A stretch of 64,000 nt of DNA from JAAXHB01 sp965221635. GTDB lineage: Bacteria; Actinomycetota; Acidimicrobiia; Acidimicrobiales; Aldehydirespiratoraceae. This document shows positions 51,155 to 59,580 of the stretch, one piece after another (within the stretch, counting starts at the first letter, position 1; every line of letters starts with the position of its first letter). The DNA is taken from NCBI GenBank assembly GCA_965221635.1, contig OZ244902.1:62001-126000 (forward strand). The letters run 5' to 3'. The notes under the pieces were generated by a model that was not told the DNA's origin, did not search any database, and was given only the letters and a program-made list of their open reading frames with translations. The translations under genes and the position numbers were made by a program.

Positions 51155-52927
51155 TCAGCGGGCCGCTTCGATCAGTCCGAGGCTCAACGCGGAGCGCACC
51201 GCGGAGGCGGCGGTGTGGCCCAGTCCACAAATCGAGGCGTCGCCCATCGCCTCGGCCATTTCGTCGATCAGTTCGCGGCGCTGTTCGGTGAGGCTGCCGC
51301 GGCGGCGCATCTCCACGAGTGTCTCGTGCTGGCGTACCGCTCCCACCCGGCACGGCACGCACTGTCCGCACGATTCGTGTCGGAAGAACTCGGCGATGCG
51401 CACCACCACGTCGGTCATGTCCACCGACGTGTCGAACGCCATCACCACACCCGAGCCGAGGGTGGTGCCCGCGGCGCGGGTGTCCTCAAGGGTGAGGCGC
51501 AGGTCCAGCGAGTCGGGCCCCACGAAGGATCCGGCTGCGCCACCCATGAGCACCGCTTGCAGTTCGCCGGTGCCGGTGATCCCTCCGGCGAGTTCGAGCA
51601 CTTCGCCCAGGGTGATCCCGAATGGCACCTCGTAAAGCCCGGCACGGCCAACGCGTCCCGACAGGCACAGCAGCTTGGTGCCCGGGGAGCGTTCGGTGCC
51701 GGTGCGACGGTACGCGTCGGGGCCTTCGAGGATGATGTCGATCACGTTGAGCAGCGTTTCGGGGTTGTTGATGGCGGTCGGTTCCTTGAACAGGCCGTGA
51801 GTGGTGGGGAACGGGGGCTTGTTGCGCGGCTCGCCCCGGAACCCTTCCAGCGAGTTGAACAGCGCCGTTTCCTCGCCGCAGATGTAAGCCCCGGCGCCGC
51901 GCCAGATGGCGATGTCGAAACTGTGCCCGCTGCCGGCCACGTCGTCGCCGAGCAGTCCCGCGCGCCGGGCCGCTTCGATTGCGGATTGCAGGCGTGCGGT
52001 GGCCAACGGGTATTCGCCGCGGATGTAGATCCAGCCGTTGGACGCGCCCGTTGCCAGCGCCGCGATGGTGAGCGTTTCGATCACCGCGAACGGGTCGTGT
52101 TCCATCACGATCCGGTCCTTGAACGTGCCCGGCTCGGATTCGTCGCAGTTGGCCACCACGTGTTTGGGCCGGCCCTGCTGAGCGGCGACACCACGCCATT
52201 TCACCCCTGTTGGGAACGCCGCCCCGCCACGCCCCGACAGGCCCGAATCGGCCACCGCCGCCAGCACCGCCTCGGGCCCGATCTGCACCGCTCGAGCGAG
52301 GGCTTGATACCCGCCGTGGTCGCGGTAGGAGTCCAGCGACGTGGGGTCGGCCACGCCGATTCGGCGCAGCAGGCGCAGCGACGGGTCTCCGTGCTGGGCC
52401 GGCGCGAACGGCTCGCCGGTTGGGTTCGCGTCCGCGGGCACATGGTCGGGTCGACCGCCGGATCCCTGAACGAACAACGCCGGGGCCCGCTCGCACTGGC
52501 CCAGGCAAGGCCCGAGGTGAACGTGATGACCCTCGGCTCGCAGCGACTCGGCCAGGTCGTCGTAACCGGCGATCTGGCAGGCCGCGTCCACGCACACATG
52601 GAACGTGTCGCCTTGATGGGTGGGCGCCTCGGTGCGGAACAGGTCGTAGAACGACGCCACCCCGAAAGCCTCCGCTGGTGGCACCGCCAGCAGCTCACCC
52701 ACGTAGTTCACCCCGCCGGGGCTGATCCATCCCTCGGCGTTCTGCAAGGCGTGCAGCACCGGCAGCAGGTAGTGGCGACGTTCCCTGCGTCGCGCGGTGC
52801 CCCCCGTGACGAGGCGCTCCGAGCTGAAACGGTGCACGGGTTCCACGCCCAGTCGCTCAAGCGTGGAATCCACCGCGGCCCGCTCGGCGTCGGTGGGCCG
52901 CTGCGGGCCGATGTGGATGTCAGCCAC
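51155..52927 (-). CDS. NAD-dependent formate dehydrogenase flavoprotein, NuoE-NuoF fusion
   Basis: 590 residues from a GTG that overlaps the previous gene by 8 bp. Residues about 1-165 are a NuoE/FdsG thioredoxin-like [2Fe-2S] domain (CVDAACQIAG and LGPCLGQCERAP with the four Cys). From about 200 a NuoF/FdsB domain: GLSGRGGAAFPTGVKW (NADH site), CNxDESEPGTFKDR-type stretch, GAGAYICGEETALFNSLEG (FMN site), and the [4Fe-4S] ligands in ESCGQCVPCRVG and CGLGHTA. It takes electrons from the Fe-S subunit to NAD+. Fusion of the two small subunits is known in this family. Operon position: third of the FDH genes. Confidence 0.92.
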   Translation of the reverse strand: MADIHIGPQRPTDAERAAVDSTLERLGVEPVHRFSSERLVTGGTARRRERRHYLLPVLHALQNAEGWISPGGVNYVGELLAVPPAEAFGVASFYDLFRTEAPTHQGDTFHVCVDAACQIAGYDDLAESLRAEGHHVHLGPCLGQCERAPALFVQGSGGRPDHVPADANPTGEPFAPAQHGDPSLRLLRRIGVADPTSLDSYRDHGGYQALARAVQIGPEAVLAAVADSGLSGRGGAAFPTGVKWRGVAAQQGRPKHVVANCDESEPGTFKDRIVMEHDPFAVIETLTIAALATGASNGWIYIRGEYPLATARLQSAIEAARRAGLLGDDVAGSGHSFDIAIWRGAGAYICGEETALFNSLEGFRGEPRNKPPFPTTHGLFKEPTAINNPETLLNVIDIILEGPDAYRRTGTERSPGTKLLCLSGRVGRAGLYEVPFGITLGEVLELAGGITGTGELQAVLMGGAAGSFVGPDSLDLRLTLEDTRAAGTTLGSGVVMAFDTSVDMTDVVVRIAEFFRHESCGQCVPCRVGAVRQHETLVEMRRRGSLTEQRRELIDEMAEAMGDASICGLGHTAASAVRSALSLGLIEAAR

Positions 52928-53522
52928 GTGACGCTCCCGGCCCGCTCAACTTGGCCCCGCTGAAGCTGGACCTGCCCGACCTGGGCCTGCCCCATCGGGG
53001 CCTGCCCCATCTGGGAAAGCGCAAGCGGTGACGGTTGGCGGCAACCAGGTCGTAAACCGGGCCCGCCAGCCAGCGCATCGGGGGATGCACGATCAGCCAA
53101 CCCGCCAACCGCCATGCGCTCTTGGCCTCGCCCAGGGCGTGTCCGATCGCTTGGGCGCCGCCATGCCGCTCAACTCCCTCGGGGCGTTCGGCTCCAGCGG
53201 GTCGGTCGCCCCCGGGTCGGTTGTCACGTCGGGGTCGGTCGGCAACCCACCACGCTGCGGTCTTCACCTGGTGCCGGGTCAAGCCCAAGGCGTGGAGGTC
53301 TGCTGACTGCCACGGCTGGAACTGCACTGTTGGCGGCAGACGCCTGGCCAGCCAGCGCGCCGAGGCCACACAGAATCCGCATTCGCCGTCGTAGATCATC
53401 ACCTTCCGCGCCGAACCTTCGGGCGGCTCTTGGGTCGAGCCTGGGGTGGGTTCGGGGTTGGCGCCGACCACGGCTGGGTTCGCGCAATCCGTGGGTGGCA
53501 GCCCGGTTACCTGTGTGGGCAT
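52920..53522 (-). CDS. DCC-type thiol-disulfide oxidoreductase (DUF393)
   Basis: 200 residues from the ATG at 53522. After a Pro-rich start, KVMIYDGECGFCVASARWL shows the DGxCxxC motif of the DCC family, with the usual W/L-rich companion VQFQPWQSADLHALGL and GWLIVHPPMRWLAGPVYDLVAANRHRLRFPRW. A central Arg/Gly/Pro insertion (about 94-125) and an Arg/Gly tail are extra. It starts 20 bp after the catalytic FDH gene and overlaps the flavoprotein gene by 8 bp, so it is tightly embedded in the FDH operon. A role in maturing the selenocysteine or Fe-S sites is possible but unproven. Confidence 0.82.
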   Translation of the reverse strand: MPTQVTGLPPTDCANPAVVGANPEPTPGSTQEPPEGSARKVMIYDGECGFCVASARWLARRLPPTVQFQPWQSADLHALGLTRHQVKTAAWWVADRPRRDNRPGGDRPAGAERPEGVERHGGAQAIGHALGEAKSAWRLAGWLIVHPPMRWLAGPVYDLVAANRHRLRFPRWGRPRWGRPRSGRSSFSGAKLSGPGASRG

Positions 53523-53542
53523 CGCAGTCGCTTGGTTCGGCC

Positions 53543-55492
53543 TCAGGCGGGTGCGGGTTCGGGTTGGGGATCGAGTTTGGTGATGCGCACCGAAGCGGCT
53601 TTGAACTCGGCGGTGCCCGAACGTCTGTCCCAGGCGTCGTTGGTCAACACGTTGGCGTCCACGCGTTCGGGGAAGTGGAAGGTGGTGAACACCAAGCCCT
53701 TGGGAAGGCCGGTGTCGATGCGCACATCCATTTCCACCGAACCTCTCTTTGAGGTCACCAGCACCCGCTCACCTTCGGCCACCTCAAGACTGTGAGCGTC
53801 CGCGGGGCTCACGTCGATGGCGTCGCCCGAGCGGATCGGTGAGTGGTAACCACCGCTCTGCACCCCGGTGTTGTAGGAGTCCAAGGCCCGGCCGGTGGTG
53901 AGCCGCAACGGGAACTCTTCGCTGAGTTGTTCCTTTGGACCTTCGTGATCCACCAGGCTGAACGGCGCCGGGTCGCGGCCCCCAAGGTCGTCCTCCCACA
54001 ACCAGCCGTGCAGGAATGGCGACCCGGGATGATCCTCGCTTGGGCACGGCCATTGGATTCCGTCGAGGCGTTCGATTCTCTCCCAGGACATTCCTCGGTG
54101 CATCGGCGACAGCATCCGCATTTCGTCCCACAACTCTTCGGGGCTCGGGTCGCCCCAGTCGGCGCCAAGGCGACGGGCGATTTCGCCGATTATCTCGATG
54201 TCGTCTCGTGCCTGGCCTGGTGGTGGCACCGCGGCACGCACCCGTTGCACCCGGCGTTCGGAGGACGTGACCGTGCCGTCGGACTCTGCCCACGCGGCGG
54301 ACGCGGGCAGCACCACATCGGCCATCTGCGCGGTGCGGGTGAGGAACAGGTCTTGCACCACCAGGATGTCGAGGCCTTCGAGCAGTTTGCGTGCGTGGAG
54401 CACGTCGGCCTCGGAGTCGGCGGGGTTCTCGCCTATCACGTAACAGCCTCGCAGCTCGCCGGCTTCCATGGCCTCGAACATCAAGGTGAGGTGCTTTCCG
54501 GGCACCGGGTTGAGCTCAACGCCCCAGGCCGCCTCGAAGCGGGCGCGCGCTTCGTCGTCGGCTACCGGCTGGAATCCGGGGAACCTGTCGGGGATGGCGC
54601 CCATGTCGCCGCCGCCTTGCACGTTGTTCTGCCCTCGCAAGGGAACCAGGCCGGCGCCCCAGCGTCCCACGTGACCGGTCAGCAGCGCAAGGTTGCACAG
54701 CGACACAACGTTGTCCACAGCGTTGTGGTGTTCGGTGATGCCCAACGTCCACAGGATCAGCGAACTCTCGGCGCCGGCGTAGGCGTGAGCCATTTCCTGT
54801 ATCGCTTCTGCGGGCACGCCCGTGACCTTTGAGGCCCAGTCCAGTGTGTAGGACTCCACATGGGCGGCGTACTCGTCGAAACCCACCGTGGCGTGCTCGA
54901 TGAAATCCGGTCTGTGCAAACCGGCGTGGATGATTTCGCGACCCATGGCGTTGGCCAGCGCGATGTCTGTTCCCACGTCGAGGCCCAGCCAGCGGTCGGC
55001 GAACTTGGCCGACGCGGTGCGGCGCGGATCTATCACGAACATGCGGGCGCCCCCGTCGAGGCCTCTCATCACGTGATGGAAGTAGATCGGATGCGCGGCC
55101 CTGGCGTTGGATCCCCACAGCAGCACAACGTCTGCGTGTTCCACCTCGGCGTAGGAAGTGGTGCCGCCTCCGGCTCCGAACACTGTCGCCAGACCGACGA
55201 CCGAGGGAGCGTGTCAAGTGCGGTTGCAGGAGTCGATGTTGTTGGATCCCATCACCGAACGAACGAACTTCTGCGCGGCGTAGTTCATTTCGTTGGTGGA
55301 TTTGGAGCAGCTGAACATGCCGAACCCGTTCGGGCCGTAACGGTCGCGCACCAGGCGCAGGCCGTCGGCGGCCCGGTCGAGGGCTTCGTCCCAACTGGCG
55401 TGTCGCAGTTCGCCGTTGTCGCGCACCATCGGGGTGGTGAGACGCGGCAGAGGCTTGTCGAGCGACTTGCGGTTTGGTGACGTGGCAACCAT
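53543..55492 (-). CDS. fdhA: Formate dehydrogenase catalytic subunit, selenocysteine-containing
   Basis: 649 residues including Sec93, from the ATG at 55492 (GGAGGGG just upstream). The TGA at 55216-55214 sits in SCNRT-Sec-HAPSV, exactly where FdhA enzymes have Sec or Cys as Mo/W ligand. The frame continues without fault into GLATVFGAGGGTTSYAEVE and on through molybdopterin-domain features (HADVVLLWGSNARAAHP, MFVIDPRRT, LWTLGITEHHNAVDN, RGQNNVQGGGDMG, LTTGRALDSYNTG) to a molydopterin dinucleotide-binding end. The [4Fe-4S] N-terminal segment is missing here and encoded at 50177-51079. Oxidises formate to CO2 in the cytoplasm; first gene of the operon. A SECIS hairpin follows the TGA (separate entry). 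Confidence 0.92.
55185..55216 (-). promoter_or_regulatory. UGA selenocysteine codon and SECIS hairpin
   Basis: Counting the U of UGA as 1, bases 16-19 (GUCG) pair with 29-32 (CGAC), U20 is bulged, C21 pairs with G28, and the loop 22-27 reads GGUCUG. The E. coli fdhF SECIS, as I remember it, has the same GGUCUG at the same distance from UGA, with loop bases G23 and U24 contacting SelB and a bulged U in the stem. Here G23/U24 are kept and the bulge is at 20 instead of 17. The hairpin lies in-frame in codons 6-11 after UGA. Confidence 0.85.
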
Positions 55493-55751
55493 TGGACTCC
55501 CCTCCACGGTCGGCGCCTTGTGTCAGTGCCGAATCCCTGTTGGGAGACGGCGTACCTGCCGGTGTCGCAGCCTATTGCAGTGATGTGCGCCGGGGTTCAC
55601 CGCGCAGCCACCAACTCGGGCGGCTGTTCGCCCGGCGTCGCCGCCCCGGCTTGGTGACGCCGCGCCTGGTTGGGGTGCGAGGTGCCAGGTGGCGGTGATC
55701 GGCCCCGACGCCGGTCCCGGTGGGGCGTGGATTACGACCATTGGCCCGGTG

Positions 55752-56633
55752 TCAGCCCAAGCCGAGCGTTTCGCGGGCCTGGTCGGGTGACTGGATTCGT
55801 GCGCCCATTGATTCGATGATCTCCCTAGCTCGGGTCACAAGGTCGGCGTTGGAGGCGAATACGCCTCTGGCCAGGTAAAGGTTGTCCTCAAGACCCACCC
55901 GCACGTGACCGTCAAGCAGCACGGCTTGGGCCACCCAGGGGATCTGCATGGCCGAGATGGCGAAGGTGGTGAACTCTGCGCCGTCGGGCAGCAGGCGGGT
56001 GAGCGCCGTGAGCAGGCCCACGTCGTTGGGCATGCCGTAGGGGATGCCGGTGCAGAGCTGCACCCATGGTGGGTTGTCGATGAGGCCTTCGCTCACGAGC
56101 TGGTTGGCGAACCACAGGTTGCCGGTGTCGAACACTTCCAGTTCGGGTTTCACGCCGAGGTCGCGCACCCGTTTGGCCATGTCGCGCAGCATGTCGGGTG
56201 TGCTCACGTACACCTGGTGGCCCTCTCCGAAGTTGAGCGACCCGCAGTCGAGGCTGCACATGTCGGGGCGCAGCGCCTCCACGTGGGCGAGGCGTTCCAC
56301 GCCGCTCACAAGGTCGGTGCCGGCCGGGTTGAAGTCCAACGGATCGGCTTCTCCGATCGCAAGATCGCCGCCCATTCCCGCGGTGAGGTTCACGATCACA
56401 TCGGAGTTGGCGGCTCGCACGGCTTGCACCACCTGCCGGTACAGATCCACGTCGCGGGTGCCTTGACCGGTGGCGGGGTCACGCACGTGAATGTGGACTA
56501 TCGCCGCTCCCGCGTCGGCGGCTTCCAGCGCGGCGGTGGCGATCTGGTCGGGGGTGATCGGCAGGTCCGGGTGTCGTCCTGCGGTGTCGCCGGCGCCGGT
56601 GACCGCGCAGGTGATGATCACGTTGCGGTTCAT
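55752..56633 (-). CDS. BKACE (DUF849) beta-keto acid cleavage enzyme
   Basis: 293 residues from the ATG at 56633 giving MNRNVIITCAVTGAGDT, the standard family start. TIM barrel with zinc-site H47-I-H49-V-R-D, VNLTAGMGGDLAI, DMCSLDCGSLNFGE, PELEVFDTGNLWFANQLV and GHVRVGLEDNLYLARG (conserved Arg/Glu). BKACE enzymes condense a beta-keto acid with acetyl-CoA and cleave it; known substrates include 3-keto-5-aminohexanoate and dehydrocarnitine, the latter giving a betaine derivative. Next to betaine genes the dehydrocarnitine role is attractive but not proven. Lies 260 bp upstream of fdhA in the same direction. Confidence 0.88.
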   Translation of the reverse strand: MNRNVIITCAVTGAGDTAGRHPDLPITPDQIATAALEAADAGAAIVHIHVRDPATGQGTRDVDLYRQVVQAVRAANSDVIVNLTAGMGGDLAIGEADPLDFNPAGTDLVSGVERLAHVEALRPDMCSLDCGSLNFGEGHQVYVSTPDMLRDMAKRVRDLGVKPELEVFDTGNLWFANQLVSEGLIDNPPWVQLCTGIPYGMPNDVGLLTALTRLLPDGAEFTTFAISAMQIPWVAQAVLLDGHVRVGLEDNLYLARGVFASNADLVTRAREIIESMGARIQSPDQARETLGLG

Positions 56634-56695
56634 GCGACGGACCATAGCCCTCACCCCTCGCCGGGGCCTGTGGGAAACGCTCGCGCTGGTGGCAG

Positions 56696-57358
56696 TCAGG
56701 CGGGGCGGTGGGTGATCATCATCAGCCCGTCACCCACGGCCAGCAGGGCTGTCATCACCCTCGGGTCGGCCGCGGCGTGCGCGTTGAACGCCCGGATCGC
56801 CTCTGTGGTTTCGTCTCGGTGGTCGGGGTCGGCCACATTTCCGTCCCATAAGGCGTTGTCCACCAAAATCACGCCCTTGGGCGACAGTCGGGGCACCAAC
56901 TGTTCGTAGTAGTCGATGTAGCCCTCTTTGTCGGCGTCGATGAACGCGAAATCCACGGCCTGATCGTGGGGCAGTTGCCGCAGGGTGTCCGAGGCGGGGC
57001 CGATTCGCAGGTCGATCCGGTCGGCCACACCGGCGCGCTCCCAGTGACGGCGCGCCACCGCAGTCCATTCTTCGGAAACGTCGCAGCACAACAGCCGCGC
57101 CCCCTCGGGCAGGGCCTTGGCCACAGCGAGCGCCGAGTAGCCGGTGAAGGTGCCAACCTCCACGGCGAAGCGCGGTTGGAGCACCGTCACCATCATGGTC
57201 ATGAACGCCCCTTGGCTCACGCCGATCTGCATCACGGCCACTGAGCCCAACCCGGTGGTGTATTCGATCAGGTCACGCTGCACCGAGTCAGCGGGGGTGC
57301 TGTGCGCCTCGATGTAGGCATGAAGCCGCTGATCCAGAAACACGATCTCCGCGCTCAC
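56696..57358 (-). CDS. Class I SAM-dependent O-methyltransferase (COMT-like)
   Basis: 220 residues from a GTG at 57358. Family marks: SVAVMQIGVSQGAFMTMMV, SAM motif VEVGTFTGYSALAVAKALP, VSEEWTAVARRHWERAG, FAFIDADKEGYIDYYEQL (metal Asp and K), VILVDNALWDGNVADP. The length is normal for bacterial caffeoyl-CoA-type O-methyltransferases acting on catechols or similar. Substrate unknown. No link to the FDH operon is evident apart from strand. Confidence 0.9.
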   Translation of the reverse strand: MSAEIVFLDQRLHAYIEAHSTPADSVQRDLIEYTTGLGSVAVMQIGVSQGAFMTMMVTVLQPRFAVEVGTFTGYSALAVAKALPEGARLLCCDVSEEWTAVARRHWERAGVADRIDLRIGPASDTLRQLPHDQAVDFAFIDADKEGYIDYYEQLVPRLSPKGVILVDNALWDGNVADPDHRDETTEAIRAFNAHAAADPRVMTALLAVGDGLMMITHRPA

Positions 57359-57509
57359 CACCCCAACCCACAACCCACCACTTCCACCCCGCCCCTCCCA
57401 CCAACCCCCAAGACCCACCGTCACCGGCCACCAACCCCCCACCACACACGCACCGGTTTCGGCCGGGCGGGGTGCTGTTGGCTGTTGGGGTGCAGGGTCG
57501 GGTTGGGCG

Positions 57510-59174
57510 TTAGAGGTGGTCGGTCGTGCGTGGTCTTGGTGTTGGGGGCGGGCGTAGCTGGTGGGGCTGGTCTGGTGGTTTGTGGACCTGCCAGTTCTTG
57601 TGATGGATCTTGTAGTGGCAGTCGTGACAGACCAGGGTGAGATTGTCGGGTTGGGTGGGACCACCGTCGTCCCAATGCGTGATGTGATGGGCGACACACC
57701 ACTCGGGACTGGTGCCGCATCCGATGCAGCCTTGGTCGCGTGCTTCGAGCACGGCGCGCAACGCCGGGGTGGGATGCCTTCGACGACCAAGCCACATGGG
57801 TTCGCCTGTGGCGGCGCTGAACAAGGCGGGCAGGACGTCGGCGTCGCAGGCGAGACGGTGAAACTCGTCTACCGGTAGTGGCTCGCCATCGCTGAGGCGA
57901 GGATTGTCCAACTTGGCGTTGATCAGGTCGTAATCGGCCACCACCACAACCGCCGGTCGAGCAGCCGCTCCAGGGTTTCGACCCCGGCGATTCTTGCCCG
58001 CCTCGGGATCGACCGAACCACAGTCGCAGGTGCTCGCCGTGTCCGGCTTGTTGGTTCCCAACGTTGAGGTGCCCAATCCTGGCCCTGCGGGGTGGATGCC
58101 GGAACCGCTGGGGCCGGAAGAGCAGCCGTTTGCAGAGTTCGGGTTGGAAGCAGTGGGCTCGCTGCCGGTGAGGATGTCGGCAAGCACATCGGCACGCCGG
58201 TGACGCTCACCGATCGCCGCGTGACCGACACGGTTGTCCCATACCGCGCCGCTGCGCGCCAAAGAACGCTTGATCCCTGCGGCAGTGACGTGATCAAACA
58301 GGGCGTGCAGTCTCCACATGCCGTCTTCGCATTCGGTGAGACTCGCGCAACGCGCCTTGCGCTGACGTTCCAACTCCGCGGCGCCGTCGTCACGGTCAAG
58401 TTCACGCTGATGCTCACGCAACGTCCTGCGGAACTTGTCTGGCGGCTGGGTCTGCGCGGCCTTGAGCATCTTGGGTTCGTCAAGGGGACCCGCCTTGGCG
58501 GCGTTGCCAAGAATCTCGGCGTGTTCGCTGTTGATCAGGTTGTTCACCAACGCGTCACGCGTCTCGGGCAAGTCCTCGAGTTGTTCAGCCTGCTTGAGAG
58601 TCTTGCGGGCCTTGCGAGGCGACATCCCCACCCCGTGCTGCAAACCCGAGAGAATCGCGCCCTTGTGCTTGCGTCGGGCTTGCTCCGCCAAAGCTTCAGC
58701 GATCAACCCCTTGGCACGATTAACCACACGATTCAGTTCCCGCACCCGCCCGTCAAGCTCCAAGTCAGCCAATCCCCGAACATCAACCTCCACCAACACC
58801 GACACATCCACCCCACCGGTACCGGCCGGTCGACCAACGCGCCCAGCACCCTCCGAAGCCAAACCAGCACCAGCGTCGACGATCTTTCCGGCGCGCCCCG
58901 AGCGGATGGCCCCGCCGTTCAGTCCTCCACCATTGCCATCGAGCCCGAAGCGGGGCGTTTCACCGTTGATTCCCGGAACGGCACCGCCAACCCCGGCACC
59001 CCCAGCGCCAGTCGGCCTCTCAGCGGCATCGGCGTCCCTAGTTCTCCGACTCCGCTCGGCAGTCCCTGGACGGACCGTGCCCAGGCCGTTGCCAACCACG
59101 GCACCACTGGTCGCAGCGGACTCATGGAGATCCAAGCGGAGGTCTCCCTCGGGGTTGGTCAGTGTCTCCTGCAT
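57510..59174 (-). CDS. DUF222/HNH endonuclease-like protein (13E12 repeat type)
   Basis: 554 residues from the ATG at 59174 (start uncertain). Long Gly/Ala-rich N-terminus, then DUF222 helical region (about 130-330) with LNRVVNRAKGLIAEALAEQ, ILSGLQHGVGMSPRKARKTL, LVNNLINSEHAEILG and CEDGMWRLHALFDHVTAAGIK. C-terminal HNH zinc-finger nuclease: CIGCGTSPEWCVAHHITHWDDGG, DNLTLVCHDCHYKIH, with all metal and catalytic residues. This family is common and mobile in actinobacteria; biological role unclear. A Ser/Gly/Pro insertion (about 370-405) separates the domains. Stop lies 151 bp upstream of the methyltransferase start. Confidence 0.85.
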   Translation of the reverse strand: MQETLTNPEGDLRLDLHESAATSGAVVGNGLGTVRPGTAERSRRTRDADAAERPTGAGGAGVGGAVPGINGETPRFGLDGNGGGLNGGAIRSGRAGKIVDAGAGLASEGAGRVGRPAGTGGVDVSVLVEVDVRGLADLELDGRVRELNRVVNRAKGLIAEALAEQARRKHKGAILSGLQHGVGMSPRKARKTLKQAEQLEDLPETRDALVNNLINSEHAEILGNAAKAGPLDEPKMLKAAQTQPPDKFRRTLREHQRELDRDDGAAELERQRKARCASLTECEDGMWRLHALFDHVTAAGIKRSLARSGAVWDNRVGHAAIGERHRRADVLADILTGSEPTASNPNSANGCSSGPSGSGIHPAGPGLGTSTLGTNKPDTASTCDCGSVDPEAGKNRRGRNPGAAARPAVVVVADYDLINAKLDNPRLSDGEPLPVDEFHRLACDADVLPALFSAATGEPMWLGRRRHPTPALRAVLEARDQGCIGCGTSPEWCVAHHITHWDDGGPTQPDNLTLVCHDCHYKIHHKNWQVHKPPDQPHQLRPPPTPRPRTTDHL

Positions 59175-59580
59175 GAGAGCATGATACCTACATTCGTACG
59201 CAAACACAACCTCATTTCAAAAGATTTTCTTTCATATCCGCGGCATCGATCTCAATGGGGATCAACCTCTCGTCCAGACCTCTGCGACCCGAACGACACG
59301 GCGAACCACTCTTCCCACCGATGCCGTGAGAAGCCCACCCCGTCGGCCAAGCTGCACGATGTGACATCCATCGAGACTGTCTGGTGCGCGCGTACACCTT
59401 GACACCGCTGGGCACAGGTGGTGCCGGGATTGGATGCAGGCTGCGCCAGCAAGGAGCGGACGCCGTTGCCGGCGCTGTGCGGAGGCCACGGGTGGGGCGG
59501 TGCCGGGGTGACGGCGCGGGGCTTGGGGGCGGTGGTGGGGCTTCGGTTGGGTTGCTTGGGGGTGGGTAGGGTTGCGCGTC
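59175..59580. other. Divergent intergenic region between HNH gene and proS
   Basis: About 400 bp without a gene that I can support. The part next to the HNH gene (59185-59245) is markedly AT-rich for this genome and probably holds its promoter. The part next to proS (59530-59575) is G-rich with repeated GGGG/GGTTGG words. No T-box-like or riboswitch structure recognised. Confidence 0.5.

Noticed and set aside
50951..52963. Long plus-strand open frame of 670 codons
   Set aside because: Antisense to the NuoE-NuoF fusion; composition is that of a shadow frame.
55214..55216. Reading the fdhA TGA as a sequencing error or nonsense mutation
   Set aside because: The codon falls exactly at the Sec/Cys ligand position, the frame continues unchanged, and a SECIS-like hairpin follows at the right distance.
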